Assembly (NCBI GenBank): GCA_022376515.1
Contig: WTXI01000289.1
Coordinates: forward strand, 1-45,899
DNA from: Lactifluus volemus
Taxonomy: Eukaryota > Basidiomycota > Agaricomycetes > Russulales > Russulaceae
Direction: 5' to 3'
DNA length: 45,899 nt
Position 1 is the stretch's first letter. The number at the start of each line of letters is the position of its first letter. Shown here piece by piece: positions 36,661 through 45,899 of the stretch. Under the pieces are notes generated by a model. That model made no database searches, was not told the DNA's origin, and saw only the letters and a list, made by a program, of their open reading frames with translations. The translations under genes and the position numbers were made by a program.

Positions 36661-39529
36661 TCAAAGGGACAGCAAAGGCTGATATTCAGGGGTTGGAAAG
36701 GGATGACCTGAGGGGAAGAAAGCAGCCTGGACCACACACTATCACTTATCAGACAGGTTCTAGATTGGCGAGCGACGGTTTTCGATGGGCGGCCCGTTGT
36801 CAATGCGCGTGCGTAGGGGGGCGTCTCCCCTTTGATACACGCATGCCCCATGTGGCCCACAAACTAGTTCCACACACTTCCGCGCGGGAAATGGCGAGAT
36901 GATTTGTGTATAGCGCGATAACGATAACGAAGAAAAAAAAGATAAAGTGCGCATTGTGGGCGCCGCCCCCGACTCGGAGGTTTTCGATCGCATCGTAAAG
37001 CAGCAAGAGCAGCAACCATCCAATTGAAAGCCCAGCACCGCAGATTGGCCGTCGATAGCGTGATTACCCCCACGTACTCGCCTATCTCGCGCCGCCTCTC
37101 CTCCATTTCCCGTCTTTTATTTTTTTTCGTGCTCTCCTTTTGTTGGTAACGCTGAGTCCGCGGCGACCATGATGCTTAGTTGTCATTAGCCCCACCTGGT
37201 TGTGCCCGAGTTCAGAGCAGGGGGGTTAGCTCAATGGCCAGTTTTATCTGTCGTGCTGGCAGCAGTGCCGGGTTTTACACTTCTATACTGCTATTTCCTT
37301 ATCTTTTTTCTTTTCTACGAGTTCAAGTTCTTCCGACTTGCTTCGACATCAAAATATAACGTCCGTCCGAGTCTTTAAAAAACTAACGTTAAGCTCATAA
37401 ACCATCGTCTCCGCGGAACCTCCTTCCCTTTCAGAGCTCTTCTCGGCCCTACATATATATATACTTTCTTCTTCTTCTCTTCGCCGTACACGGGATCTGT
37501 TAGTCAACCAACTGGCTGCGACCTAGCTGGACGCCACAGTCCAACGCCACACATCGTATCATATCATATCATATCGTATCATATCGTATCGTAATCAAAA
37601 AATCATCCATCATCACATTTTCTCCGCTTTGTCGACTTGACTGACCAACCCCACGCGCTTATAGGTATATAGGTCCTCTTGGCGCAAAATAGCTGATTTA
37701 CAGTTTGACGGCGCGTATCTCGTTCGGCTAGTACTCGGTACGTGTTCGCATGCGCGCAGATCTTTTTTTGATGCCCACAACCCCTTTCAAGGTCATCATA
37801 TCATCCACATAAAATTTATCACCGCACAAACCCATACAAAACAAGAAAAAAAAAAAAAAAAAGTTTCTCCCCCCAAAACCATCTTAAATCATATCGTCCA
37901 CTCATACATTTTCGTTTTTCTTTTCTTTTTTTTCTTTCTCTTGTCGCTCTAGCTCTAGTTCGATATCCGTTAAAGGCGGGAGTCGGAAGTCGGGACGGTC
38001 TCCCCACCCACCCCCTCCCTTCCACTGTTATTCGGAACTATGGACTAACTATGATGTGACTACCCAAAACCGCCATTTTTTTCGCTCAAAAATAACCACA
38101 AAACTACAAGACCCATGGGGTTTGTTTGGCATTAAAAAGATAGTTGATGGCTAAAGCGGGGAAAGGAGCACCACGAATTGTTACGGACAGTGTGGGAGAT
38201 AGAGGAGATTGTGGGTCGGTCTAGAAGTTTCGTATTATGTGCCTTTTTGCCACTACAATGACGTCATTTCATACTTCCTTTTTCGAGGAAAACGGGTTCA
38301 CACCAAAAAAGGAAATCAAATAATATTAACGGCCCCCCGTTCGGACCGAAACTACCGTTGCGCTCAAAACTCTGGAACCTTCTTTCTATTTTTTGTTTCT
38401 TTTCCGAAACTTCTGTTTTTGCGTGTTCCGCGCGGCGTGACGTATTACAGTATGCATAATCTATTAATCTCTATACTCCCATTCCCGCAAAAACGTTTTT
38501 TTATGAAAAAAAGCGTCGATAATAAAAAGACTTTCTTCAGGCTCTTTCCTCACTGTAATAGTTTCGGCCTCCTCCAAGAAAAAAACACGTAAAAAAAAAG
38601 CACTTTACCAAAGGTCATTATTAATACATCACAGTTTTTCTAAGAAGGACGATGATCCAAATTTGGGGCTCTGCGTCTACTAATTTTGTAACAAGGTATA
38701 CTATATACCTCCGTCGTATTATACGGCAATGAGCCCAAATGGATTTTCAACAATTTCTCACACAAGTTGAGGGGGCCGGAGGAGAAATAAAATGAATCGT
38801 TGGGTCTGGACTTGTTTTTTGTCTGGACTCTTGTTCTTTTTTGAGCTCAAGACCCCCCACCTGCTTTCATGTGCAACACATGGTGTGTGTGTGTGTGCAG
38901 TTGGGAGAGATAAACCATGTTAACAATGTGACGTGTGCATGTACGTACAGTTGCAGTGTACCACCCCTACTACTGGCAATCGGCCGCGCAAGGACCGTTC
39001 CAGCGATCTTTCCGCTCCACAACATGAGGCACGGGCGTGTACCTTTGAGTCGTCTGGGCCCTCTCCCCATTCGTTCGTCCCTGTCCCGAGATCCAGACCC
39101 TAAGATGGAACTCCGTTTGATGAGATGCGACCGACATAAATGGATCATGAGAGCGATCAGACTTCACTTCGATATCTATTCCTTCCATCTTTTCCTAATA
39201 TACCCAATTGTGGCAGCGCTTTTCATGAAACGCAGAAAAAAATTGGTACAACTGCTACGGATGCGAGGTGAGTGATGCATGATATGACGGTGGGAAGGCG
39301 GGGTAGAGTAGGGTCGAATACTACTGAACACTATCTTATGTGGCTACTGGAGAGGTTTGGCTTTGTGAGCGCGCAGAGCATACAACTATCGACTAGAGTG
39401 CAATGAGGCGTGTATGAAACGAAACAGAAAAGTAATAAAAACATTCCAATCCAAAAAAAAAAAAAGGGAGGGGGAACAAAGCAGCAGACCCACGAGTAGT
39501 ACAAGTCCAAGGGAGAGAGCAAAAGGAGA
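36661..39529. other. 2.9-kb gene-poor region; simple repeats
   Basis: No coding gene can be supported. Visible features: a TATATATATA string at about 37447 followed by a CTTCTT pyrimidine tract, which could be a core promoter for a plus-strand transcript; imperfect ATATC/GTATC tandem repeats at about 37555-37592; an A-run at about 37846-37862; T-rich tracts to 37945; and a TG run at 38883-38898. The 127-aa and 144-aa open frames at 38209-38592 and 38841-39275 lack any recognisable feature. A tRNA-like A-box string near 37224 has no matching T-arm. Confidence 0.5.
37555..37592. repeat. Imperfect ATATC/GTATC microsatellite
   Basis: About seven consecutive 5-bp steps alternate between CATAT and CGTAT, downstream of the TATA-like string. 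Confidence 0.8.
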
Positions 39530-41190
39530 CTAGTAGCCATAACCACGCGCACTGACGACGGTCTTGGCACTGGCTGTAGCAGGTGGTAAACTAACATTCA
39601 CGCTAACTGGGTGTGGGTTTGATGATGCATTGGTTGCAACGCCAACAGGAAGCATTGGTGCGCCTGCAGACAGTCGCGCAATCTCCTCGCGCGCACTGAC
39701 AAGTGCTTCTTGGAGTCTCTGGTTCTCTTGAGAAAGAAACTCGTTCTTCGCCTGCAACTGAGCCAACCACGCCTTTTTCCGTTGGCGGCACTTGAGCGCA
39801 GCTGTGGGTTGCGCGATTAGGTACGCGATATCGCAAAATCAGTCAACACACCTTGTCGGTTGCGCTCGAGGAAATTTCTCCGCTTTTCCTCTTCCGTCTC
39901 GGGCTTTTTCTGCCCACCCTTCTTCCCGTTCACTTGAGGTCCCGCTGGCTCTGAAGGAGATACAGAAGCTTCTTCCTCCTCCTCTTCCTCCTCATCTTCT
40001 TCAACCGAAATCGAGTCGCTCCGCTTTGGTCTTCCATTATGCGTCGGTCGCACGCGTTTAGGTGGAGCTGGTTTGGGATGATGTGGTGGAGGTGACGCAG
40101 ATACATCATACGACTTGCGCTTCGAGCCTCGCTTGCCAGTTGCATTTGAAGAAGTGCTGTCATCATCACCATCCGAGCGGCTCGCACGCTGGGCCTCAAG
40201 CTTTGTGAGCTCTTGATGAGCTTGCGAGAGGAGGAAGAGGCCATTGGCAGCAGTAGCCGTAGCGTTGGAAGTAGAATTGGCATACCGCGAGTCATTGGCT
40301 TGATTTGCGGTGTCATTAGTGAAATTTTGTGGCCGTTGTTCATAGGTCGAGGGCGGGAGATGTGAGACGGACAGGGGATGAGGCTGAGATCCATTAGCAC
40401 CATTCGCGGCAGCACCCGAGGCGAGAACGCCAGTGATGGCATTGAGGGTGTTTGGAGTGATCGTCGCCCCAGAAGCTGACGAGCTCATCATGTTAAGAAA
40501 AGCGGCGGTGTTGGGAGACGGGGGTGGGAATGAGACAGGACCGCCGATCAGCGGAGTGAGACCAGTACCTGGGGTGAGCCCCGTACGTGGAGTAAGGCCG
40601 GTGCGAAAGTTGGATGGGTCAAACGCCAGTGGACCATCGCCGTTAGGTTGTTGTGGACCTGCAAGCATCGCGGGGGAGAGGGGCCCAGCCCTTAGAGAAT
40701 TGGCTATAGAGGATGAGGAGAAACCCCATTGGTATTGATCTGACGGAGAGGCGATAGACTCGATCGGAGGGAGGATAGGTTTTGGGGGCGAGGGAGGACT
40801 GCCATCGCGAGTACGAGCAGAGGAAGATGAAGGAGTCCTAGGAGGACCACTTGAAGTAGTGCTGCTACTGCTGCTGCTACTATCCGACTTTGCCTGACTG
40901 GTAACGGAGATTGTGGAATTCCGGCGGATGGGAGAGCTAGCGGAAGAGCGGAGGGAAGGAGGAGGATGAGTGGTGGGAGCAAAAGATTGTTCAAAGGGAT
41001 TTGGCTCTAGATCTAAGTTAGATCTAGCTTTGTGGGCCTGGGGACGATGGAGGGCATCTTTAGAATCAATAGCCGGTGGGACGTCAGGGGGAGGCGGCTG
41101 TTGTTTTTGTGGTTGATGGTGGTGAGGCTGTGAATGAATGGGTTTGACGTCAGAGGATGAGCGATGTTGAGGAGATTGACTTCGGGACAT
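39530..41190 (-). CDS. bZIP transcription factor, ATF/CREB (Atf1-like) type
   Basis: Two exons, 39852-41190 and 39530-39801, are joined by a 50-nt intron (donor GTGTGT, acceptor CCACAG) inside the basic region. The intron lies between FLERNRQ and AALKCRQRKKAWLAQLQ. The basic region has the N-x7-R signature (NRQAALKCR), followed by heptad leucines in a short zipper. The long N-terminal part is Ser/Pro/Gln-rich and contains Aft1/Atf1-like motifs: LEPNPFEQSF, a triple TGLTP repeat, and TPNTLNAITGVL. An acidic run of glutamates (EEDEEEEEEEEASV) precedes the basic region. Total length is about 536 aa. Such factors are phosphorylated by the Hog1/Sty1 MAPK and bind TGACGT-type sites; that function is inferred from the family. 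Confidence 0.93.
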
Positions 41191-41239
41191 GGTAGAAATG
41201 ACTGTATTAGAACCAAACCAAAGAGTTGCGTCAGTAAGG

Positions 41240-41315
41240 AGAAATCTAAGGGAAGGTGGGGAGGGAGGGGGAGGGGGAGGGGGAAAGAGGGAGACGGAAG
41301 GGGGAGGGGATACAG
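41240..41315. promoter_or_regulatory. G-rich tract in the bZIP 5' region (G-quadruplex potential)
   Basis: Just upstream of the bZIP start codon the plus strand carries many runs of three to five G separated by one or two A (about 41252-41315), so the gene's own coding strand is C-rich. Such tracts can form quadruplexes on the template strand. No function is shown by sequence alone. Confidence 0.5.
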
Positions 41316-43548
41316 TACCGATGACGGATGCGTTCTGTTGGGCCAGGTCGAATGACGACGTCTGACGTAGGGACTAGTATTATATCCCTAGCGGACTTCT
41401 AAAATCTATTTCCCCTTTTCACGGGCTCCACCTCCGCTCACCGGCCGGGCTCCACTCCTTCTCCCGGAGGCACTCAGCACCCCATCCACCGCCTCGTTGT
41501 CCCCGCCTGACCTTCCATAGAATCTCGACCCCGTACTCCCATAGTAGATGAGGCCAACCAACACTCCCCCGATATCTCTCTCGGCCATTCCCAGTCCGCT
41601 TTGTCGCCGTGCATATCTTCCCTTACCGTTTACGGTACAGAACGAGTCTAGGTCTCGCGATCGAGATCGCCGTTTTGATGTCTCATTCCGTCTGTCTGAT
41701 TGCGTCTAACCCCCGATGCGTCTTTACCCTCAACCACACACTCTCTCTAACAGACAAAGAGTCGTCAACGAGTAAACTCTCACCGCGGGATACTAGTTCC
41801 ATCCGACAGCAGATCCCCCTCGTTGTGATGATGTCCACGCCCTAGACAAAACGCATTCTATACATACGGAATACACGCCGAGGATGGCGCGTTTTTGCTC
41901 TCTTTTCCGCAAGATTGTTCCGTGATGGTCAGCGTAAATGATTAGCGCACGTCGTGCACACGCAAAAAAGGCGTCCACTCACCAATCGAGAAAAACGCTG
42001 TTTTATGGTTATCCATCTCTCTTTTCGGTCAACTAATCTCGGCACTTGTCCGCTCTAGAATCCTCTCTTACCACCTCGTTCCTTGTCAAACGTATGCCCT
42101 ATCGCTCCGTGCCGACCTTTCCGAACTCTTGCCAGCAATCGACTCGACAGCATCCATTCATGCCCAAACCCCAAAGACGATTGCTCAATAACCACCTTGA
42201 CAAAAGCCCCCGTTGAAAACGTTCCTCCTCACCTCAGTGAACCCATGCCGCAAAGCTGTGCATCTAGCGGCGGATCGGTGCCTACTTGGTAAGAAGAATC
42301 TTCGCTAGCACGTTTCTCCCTCTGCTTTCTCTACCCTCGATCGTCGACCAGCGCTCTTCTCCTGATCTTCTTAGCATTACACTTCGGTAGAATGTGCGCA
42401 ACAAGCTTGGATAACAGGGGCAGTGGCAAGTCTCTCGAGCGCTTCATCCTTCCACCCCAAAACCACTTATCTCTTTTTGTTTTCATCTACATGCAGTTTT
42501 GACTATACGCCATCTGGCAAGCGCCCATAACTGCTGATTAGATGTGCTGATAAATGAATAGAAAAGGTCGAAAAGTAAGTAACTACTGCACGCATTCACT
42601 TGTGCTTTCTTGGCAGTCCATTCAGTTCTCGCACACCTTCTAACCATTCTTTACCTCCGGACTTCAATCCCGTGCAGAGTCGTGATCGACGTTCGGGCGC
42701 GTGCATGCGCATACCATGCATCCTTATCACGTACAAAGTATTTGAACGACGGCTTCAAGTTTGTCCGGTGACTGCCCCGTTTGTGATTTCCGCGTCCTTT
42801 TATGTGGTCATCCGTCGGAGGACGCTGCGGGGTGTTTGAGGCTCGGGCAACGTGACGAGTCTCAGTACGTCCTCGGTTTTCAATTTAGATATGTGTGCGG
42901 CGGGAAGAGTGAAAATAGAAAGAAACGGGGTCAATTGAGCCGTATCTATGATATGGTAAGCAACGACAAATAGGCCCTATCGAACGCTTTCCTTTTCTTT
43001 GGGACTTGGCATCAGAACGGAACGTGGCGCTTTTCCAGAAGAGAAGGGACGAATATGGTGCAACAGAACGGATGTAGTATTACTTGCTGCTGCCCCCGTA
43101 GGGACCCATCTTGGAGAGTCATACCTTTCCCCTCTCCCGGTGAGGTGGGTCGGGCATTGCTCTTTGTGCTGGCCGTGTTCAAAAGTTACTAGTTGTAGCT
43201 AAGGATAATATATGTAGACCGAGTTTGGCACGCACGTGTGCCAAGTGAAAGGGCCCGAGCAAGGGAGATGCAGCGTGCGTGCGAAGTAGTGTGTGCATAC
43301 CACGAGACGACCATGGAGACGAGCGCATCAAAAGAGAAGAGGCAAGGGAGGGGGGGGAACAGCAACGGGACCACTGTAATAACTCTATCGCTCAATCGGG
43401 CCAGTGAGTTTTTTTGTGAGATGACTCGGAAGTGTTTGAGATGGATAAAAATGGGCGGGTAGTGGGAGAAAAAGAATGTTCGAAATCGAAAACAGGAGAC
43501 GCGTTCTTTCGGAGTGGGACACGAGTGAATGCCGTCATCCATCCCCAG
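41316..43548. other. 2.2-kb region without a recognisable gene
   Basis: The bZIP promoter lies at the left. Short open frames occur (for example 42083-42292 with a GTAAGA right after it, and 42600-42839), and one could be an exon of a small spliced gene, but none has a domain, signal or neighbour support. I leave it unassigned. Confidence 0.45.
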
Positions 43549-43568
43549 CGAGAAATGACTTACAGTAA
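43549..43568. repeat. Left 20-bp terminal inverted repeat
   Basis: The sequence CGAGAAATGACTTACAGTAA matches the reverse complement of 45474-45493 at 19 of 20 positions. Confidence 0.75.
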
Positions 43569-44057
43569 TTCGAAGTAAATTTAACTAGTTGAATTGATTC
43601 AATTTTTATCAACGGATGAGTCTTTTTGCGATTTAATTGAATGGACAAATCGAAAACATTTTCAGTTTTCCGAATTCAATTGAATATTAGATCGGATCGG
43701 ATTTGGATTCGTTTGATTGCGCGATTGAATCAGGTAGAATTGAATTGACCATTTATTTTCTATTTACAGTTACAGCTCTATTCAATTTTATTCTACCCTC
43801 AATCCTAATCACCTTGCCTCTGTCCGGCTACGCATCAAGCAATCTAAGTCATCCTTGACACTGACTGTGTACCACCTCCACATCGTCTGCTCTGGGCATG
43901 GGCATGGGAGCTCCTCAGCCTGGAGCTCGCAACGGCATGGGCTTGGATTTGCTGCTATGCGAGGGGGAGGGGCGGATTTGGGACGGATTGTGGGACTCTC
44001 CACAGGGTGGCAGTGGTAGCGGCAGTCACGGTGAGGTCAGAGGTGCTGAACGCCAGT

Positions 44058-44354
44058 CAGATGTGGAACTGGCACACGTGCCTATTCCTCGTCAACGCAT
44101 GCGTGAACCTCACCACGGAGGAGCAGGCGGGCACAGCCACCAGGTGATACACCAAGACGGAACTCGACGAGCTGGAAATGACATTAAAGGAGTACGAGCT
44201 GTGGCTGAATGAGTGGGTGGAGAAGCAGAGGATGCGGAAACGAGGCAAGGTGCTCAAGACGCACCTGCAATGTCTGGTGCAGAAGAAGCCACCACACAAT
44301 CGACCTACAAGTACTCTCGATCACCACCTGACGCTGGTCCGTCACCAGCCATGA
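44058..44354 (+). pseudogene. C-terminal fragment of a large HSP70 (HYOU1/Lhs1-like)
   Basis: One frame reads NLTTEEQAG, then an in-frame TGA (44145-44147), then YTKTELDELEMTLKEYELWL and NEWVEKQ, followed by RKRGKVLKTHLQ and a QKKPP stretch. This order (a helical segment with EYE.WL..W.EKQ, then a KGK.L...L...KKP tail) resembles the C-terminal domain of Hsp110/GRP170-type ER chaperones. The expected segment between EKQ and RKRGK appears shortened. No ATPase domain is present. It lies wholly inside the 43549-45493 element, as if captured. Confidence 0.45.
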
Positions 44355-45473
44355 AAACAGATGAGAGTGAGGGTTAGAAAAGGGTGATTCAAGTTAAACT
44401 CACAGTCAAAATTGTCTTCGAGTTTATTCCCACGCTTGGTCGATTCATTGACAGCTTTATGCCAGGCTGGGAGAGGTGAGCTGTGAAAGTGCCACGGTGG
44501 AAGAGGGGGGGGTGCTGAGACCGAGGCCGTGAGTATGGTTGAAGGACCTGCCAGATCTGGTGCTTGGCACTGGAAAAAAAATTGGTCAATGAGACAGCGG
44601 TGAAAGTGGACCCACCTTTGGCTTCACGCCGTGTGTCACCCTAGTACAAGCGATTATACCAGTACACTAAATACCTTGAGGAACACTCACATTGTGAAGG
44701 TGACTGTTTCAGTTTGTGGTGAGCCGGGGTTGCTCTGGTGAGGACCTCTTGTGACAGCAGCGGCATGGGAGGGCCAGAGGTTGGAGGCAGGTGACAACAA
44801 CAGTGGCAGTGAGTGATGTCGTGGTGGTTGTAGTGAGGAGTGGAACGCTGGAAGAGCAGGAGAGGAGGGGAGGGGAGGGGAAGCACAGTTGGGGGGTAAT
44901 GGGAGTACAGCGCGGAGTTTGCATGTTGCAGCCCAGAAGCTCAATCGAAGATGCGGCCCAAAAAAATCTAAATGATGCTGGTCTGAAAAAGGTAGAAAGG
45001 AAGAGACTCACGGATATCTGTGGGGAGTATACAGGCCTCACGGGCAGCAGAGGAGAGATTAAGGGGACACTTTGAGAAGGAGATGAAGAAGGAAGAAATG
45101 TATGCGTCCGAATCAGCGCAACGCAAAGTCGATCTGACAAACAATTACAAATAGTAATATAGGTCATTACGCTAAAGTCGGCCCTGTGACCGGACACAGT
45201 GAGTACTCGATGCAGGGTTTTCGCGCGTTCAATAAACTGGAACGAAAGTGCGCAATATGTTTTATTCAATTCCAATCAGTTGCCTTCGATTGAGTAATAA
45301 ATCTCGTGACATGCAATTATTATTATTCAACAGAATTCAGCTGGTGATTGAGAAGGATTGAATGATATTTAAATTCTATTAGCCGATATCAATCCACTTG
45401 AATCAATGTAATCCATATCAACTGTTATCAGTTTCCTTAAATCAATATTCAATATCTATTATTTGCGATTAGT

Positions 45474-45493
45474 TTACTGTAAGACATTTCTCG
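45474..45493. repeat. Right 20-bp terminal inverted repeat
   Basis: The sequence TTACTGTAAGACATTTCTCG is the reverse complement of the left end, apart from one base. Confidence 0.75.
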
Positions 45494-45899
45494 TAGGGAT
45501 CCATCATCCATCCTCTTCTTTGACGTGCGATCCGCGGCCAAAAAAAAAAACTACTACTACCAACGGGCGCTTTTCTCTCACGCTGCGTAGTCGTTCCCTC
45601 GTTAACTACTGTACTGTATACGAGTAGGATAGCAAGAGAGTGCAAAGTCGCAAATATATATATATATACCAAATGACGCTCGGTTGCAAGGGGGTGTTTT
45701 GGTGTGCCTTAAAACACGGAATGGACCGACCCAGTTTTTCTTTGATGCAAATAAGCGCTGGGATGAGAACTCGGAGAGGAACGGAAACGGGATTGGACAA
45801 AAGCAACGACGATGTTTGATTGGCTGTGACAAGGGACGCGCATTCGAATACCTCTGAGGTGGAGAGAAAAGGTATTTTATCACGCTATCGCTATCAAGT
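45494..45899. other. Right edge; no gene seen
   Basis: This edge contains an A-run near 45540-45550 and a TA microsatellite at about 45654-45667. No supported coding sequence. Confidence 0.5.

Larger units (their letters stand above)
43549..45493. mobile_element. Transposon-like element with 20-bp TIRs carrying an HSP70-like fragment
   Basis: CGAGAAATGACTTACAGTAA at 43549-43568 recurs inverted at 45474-45493 with one mismatch. Inside each end are about 230 bp of AT-rich DNA packed with TTGAAT/ATTCAA and AATTGA motifs (43569-43800 and 45230-45470). The middle 1.4 kb is of mixed composition and includes a decayed coding fragment. No transposase is recognised, and no target-site duplication is clear from the flanks (CCCCAG on the left, TAGGGA on the right). 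The layout of short TIRs, subterminal motif arrays and an unrelated interior parallels the element at 12115-13599. Confidence 0.65.

Noticed and set aside
37218..37300. tRNA gene (TAGCTCAATGG A-box-like string)
   Set aside because: The T-loop region reads GGGTTTTACAC, not GGTTCGA, and the ends do not pair; at best a decayed tRNA-derived piece.
38209..38592. 127-aa AT-rich open frame
   Set aside because: Phe/Tyr/Lys-rich composition expected from AT-rich DNA; no recognisable features.

Overview
This window looks like nuclear DNA of a filamentous basidiomycete, most likely an agaricomycete. Its genes carry several 46-90 nt GT..AG introns. It holds a cluster of C2-NACHT-WD40 (NLR-like STAND) genes, a fungal ATF/CREB-type bZIP, a mitochondrial ATP synthase d subunit and a DUF3445/HODM-like gene. 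Rhizoctonia or a relative is a guess; no marker here fixes the species.

Positions 1-29490 are a tandem segmental duplication. The unit is a minus-strand C2-NACHT-WD40 gene, then a C2-like remnant (minus), a broken copy of 20S proteasome subunit alpha-1 (plus) and a family S28 serine peptidase (plus). Copy A (1-10124) has its WD40 array cut by the window edge and carries many 1-2 nt deletions. Copy B (10525-22976) has a full-length NLR split by a 1485-bp inserted element inside WD40 blade 4, and its S28 copy has two nonsense codons. Copy C (23683-29490) holds only the NLR, which is open end to end: 8 exons, about 1673 aa, 14 WD40 repeats of 43 aa. The duplication ends near 29490.

Positions 29490-41200 are ordinary single-copy DNA: an old-yellow-enzyme gene with one frameshift (30354-31670), flanked by a diverged direct repeat; an unknown 185-aa gene (32969-33601); the ATP synthase d subunit (33806-34629, minus), divergent from a membrane-anchored DUF3445/HODM-like gene (34874-36660); a long gene-poor stretch; and an Atf1-type bZIP regulator (39530-41190, minus).

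Positions 41200-45899 hold no gene I can define. They include a second transposon-like element (43549-45493) with 20-bp terminal inverted repeats, AT-rich subterminal TTGAAT/ATTCAA arrays and a decayed fragment resembling a large HSP70 (HYOU1/Lhs1 type).

The most interesting biology is the NLR cluster. It has near-identical internal WD40 repeats with variable surface codons, as in fungal allorecognition/innate-immunity STAND genes. The genes have been duplicated with a protease and a proteasome remnant, and one is interrupted by a mobile element whose removal would restore the frame. Several lesions are single-base indels in short runs, so sequencing or consensus error must be excluded before calling every damaged copy a pseudogene.
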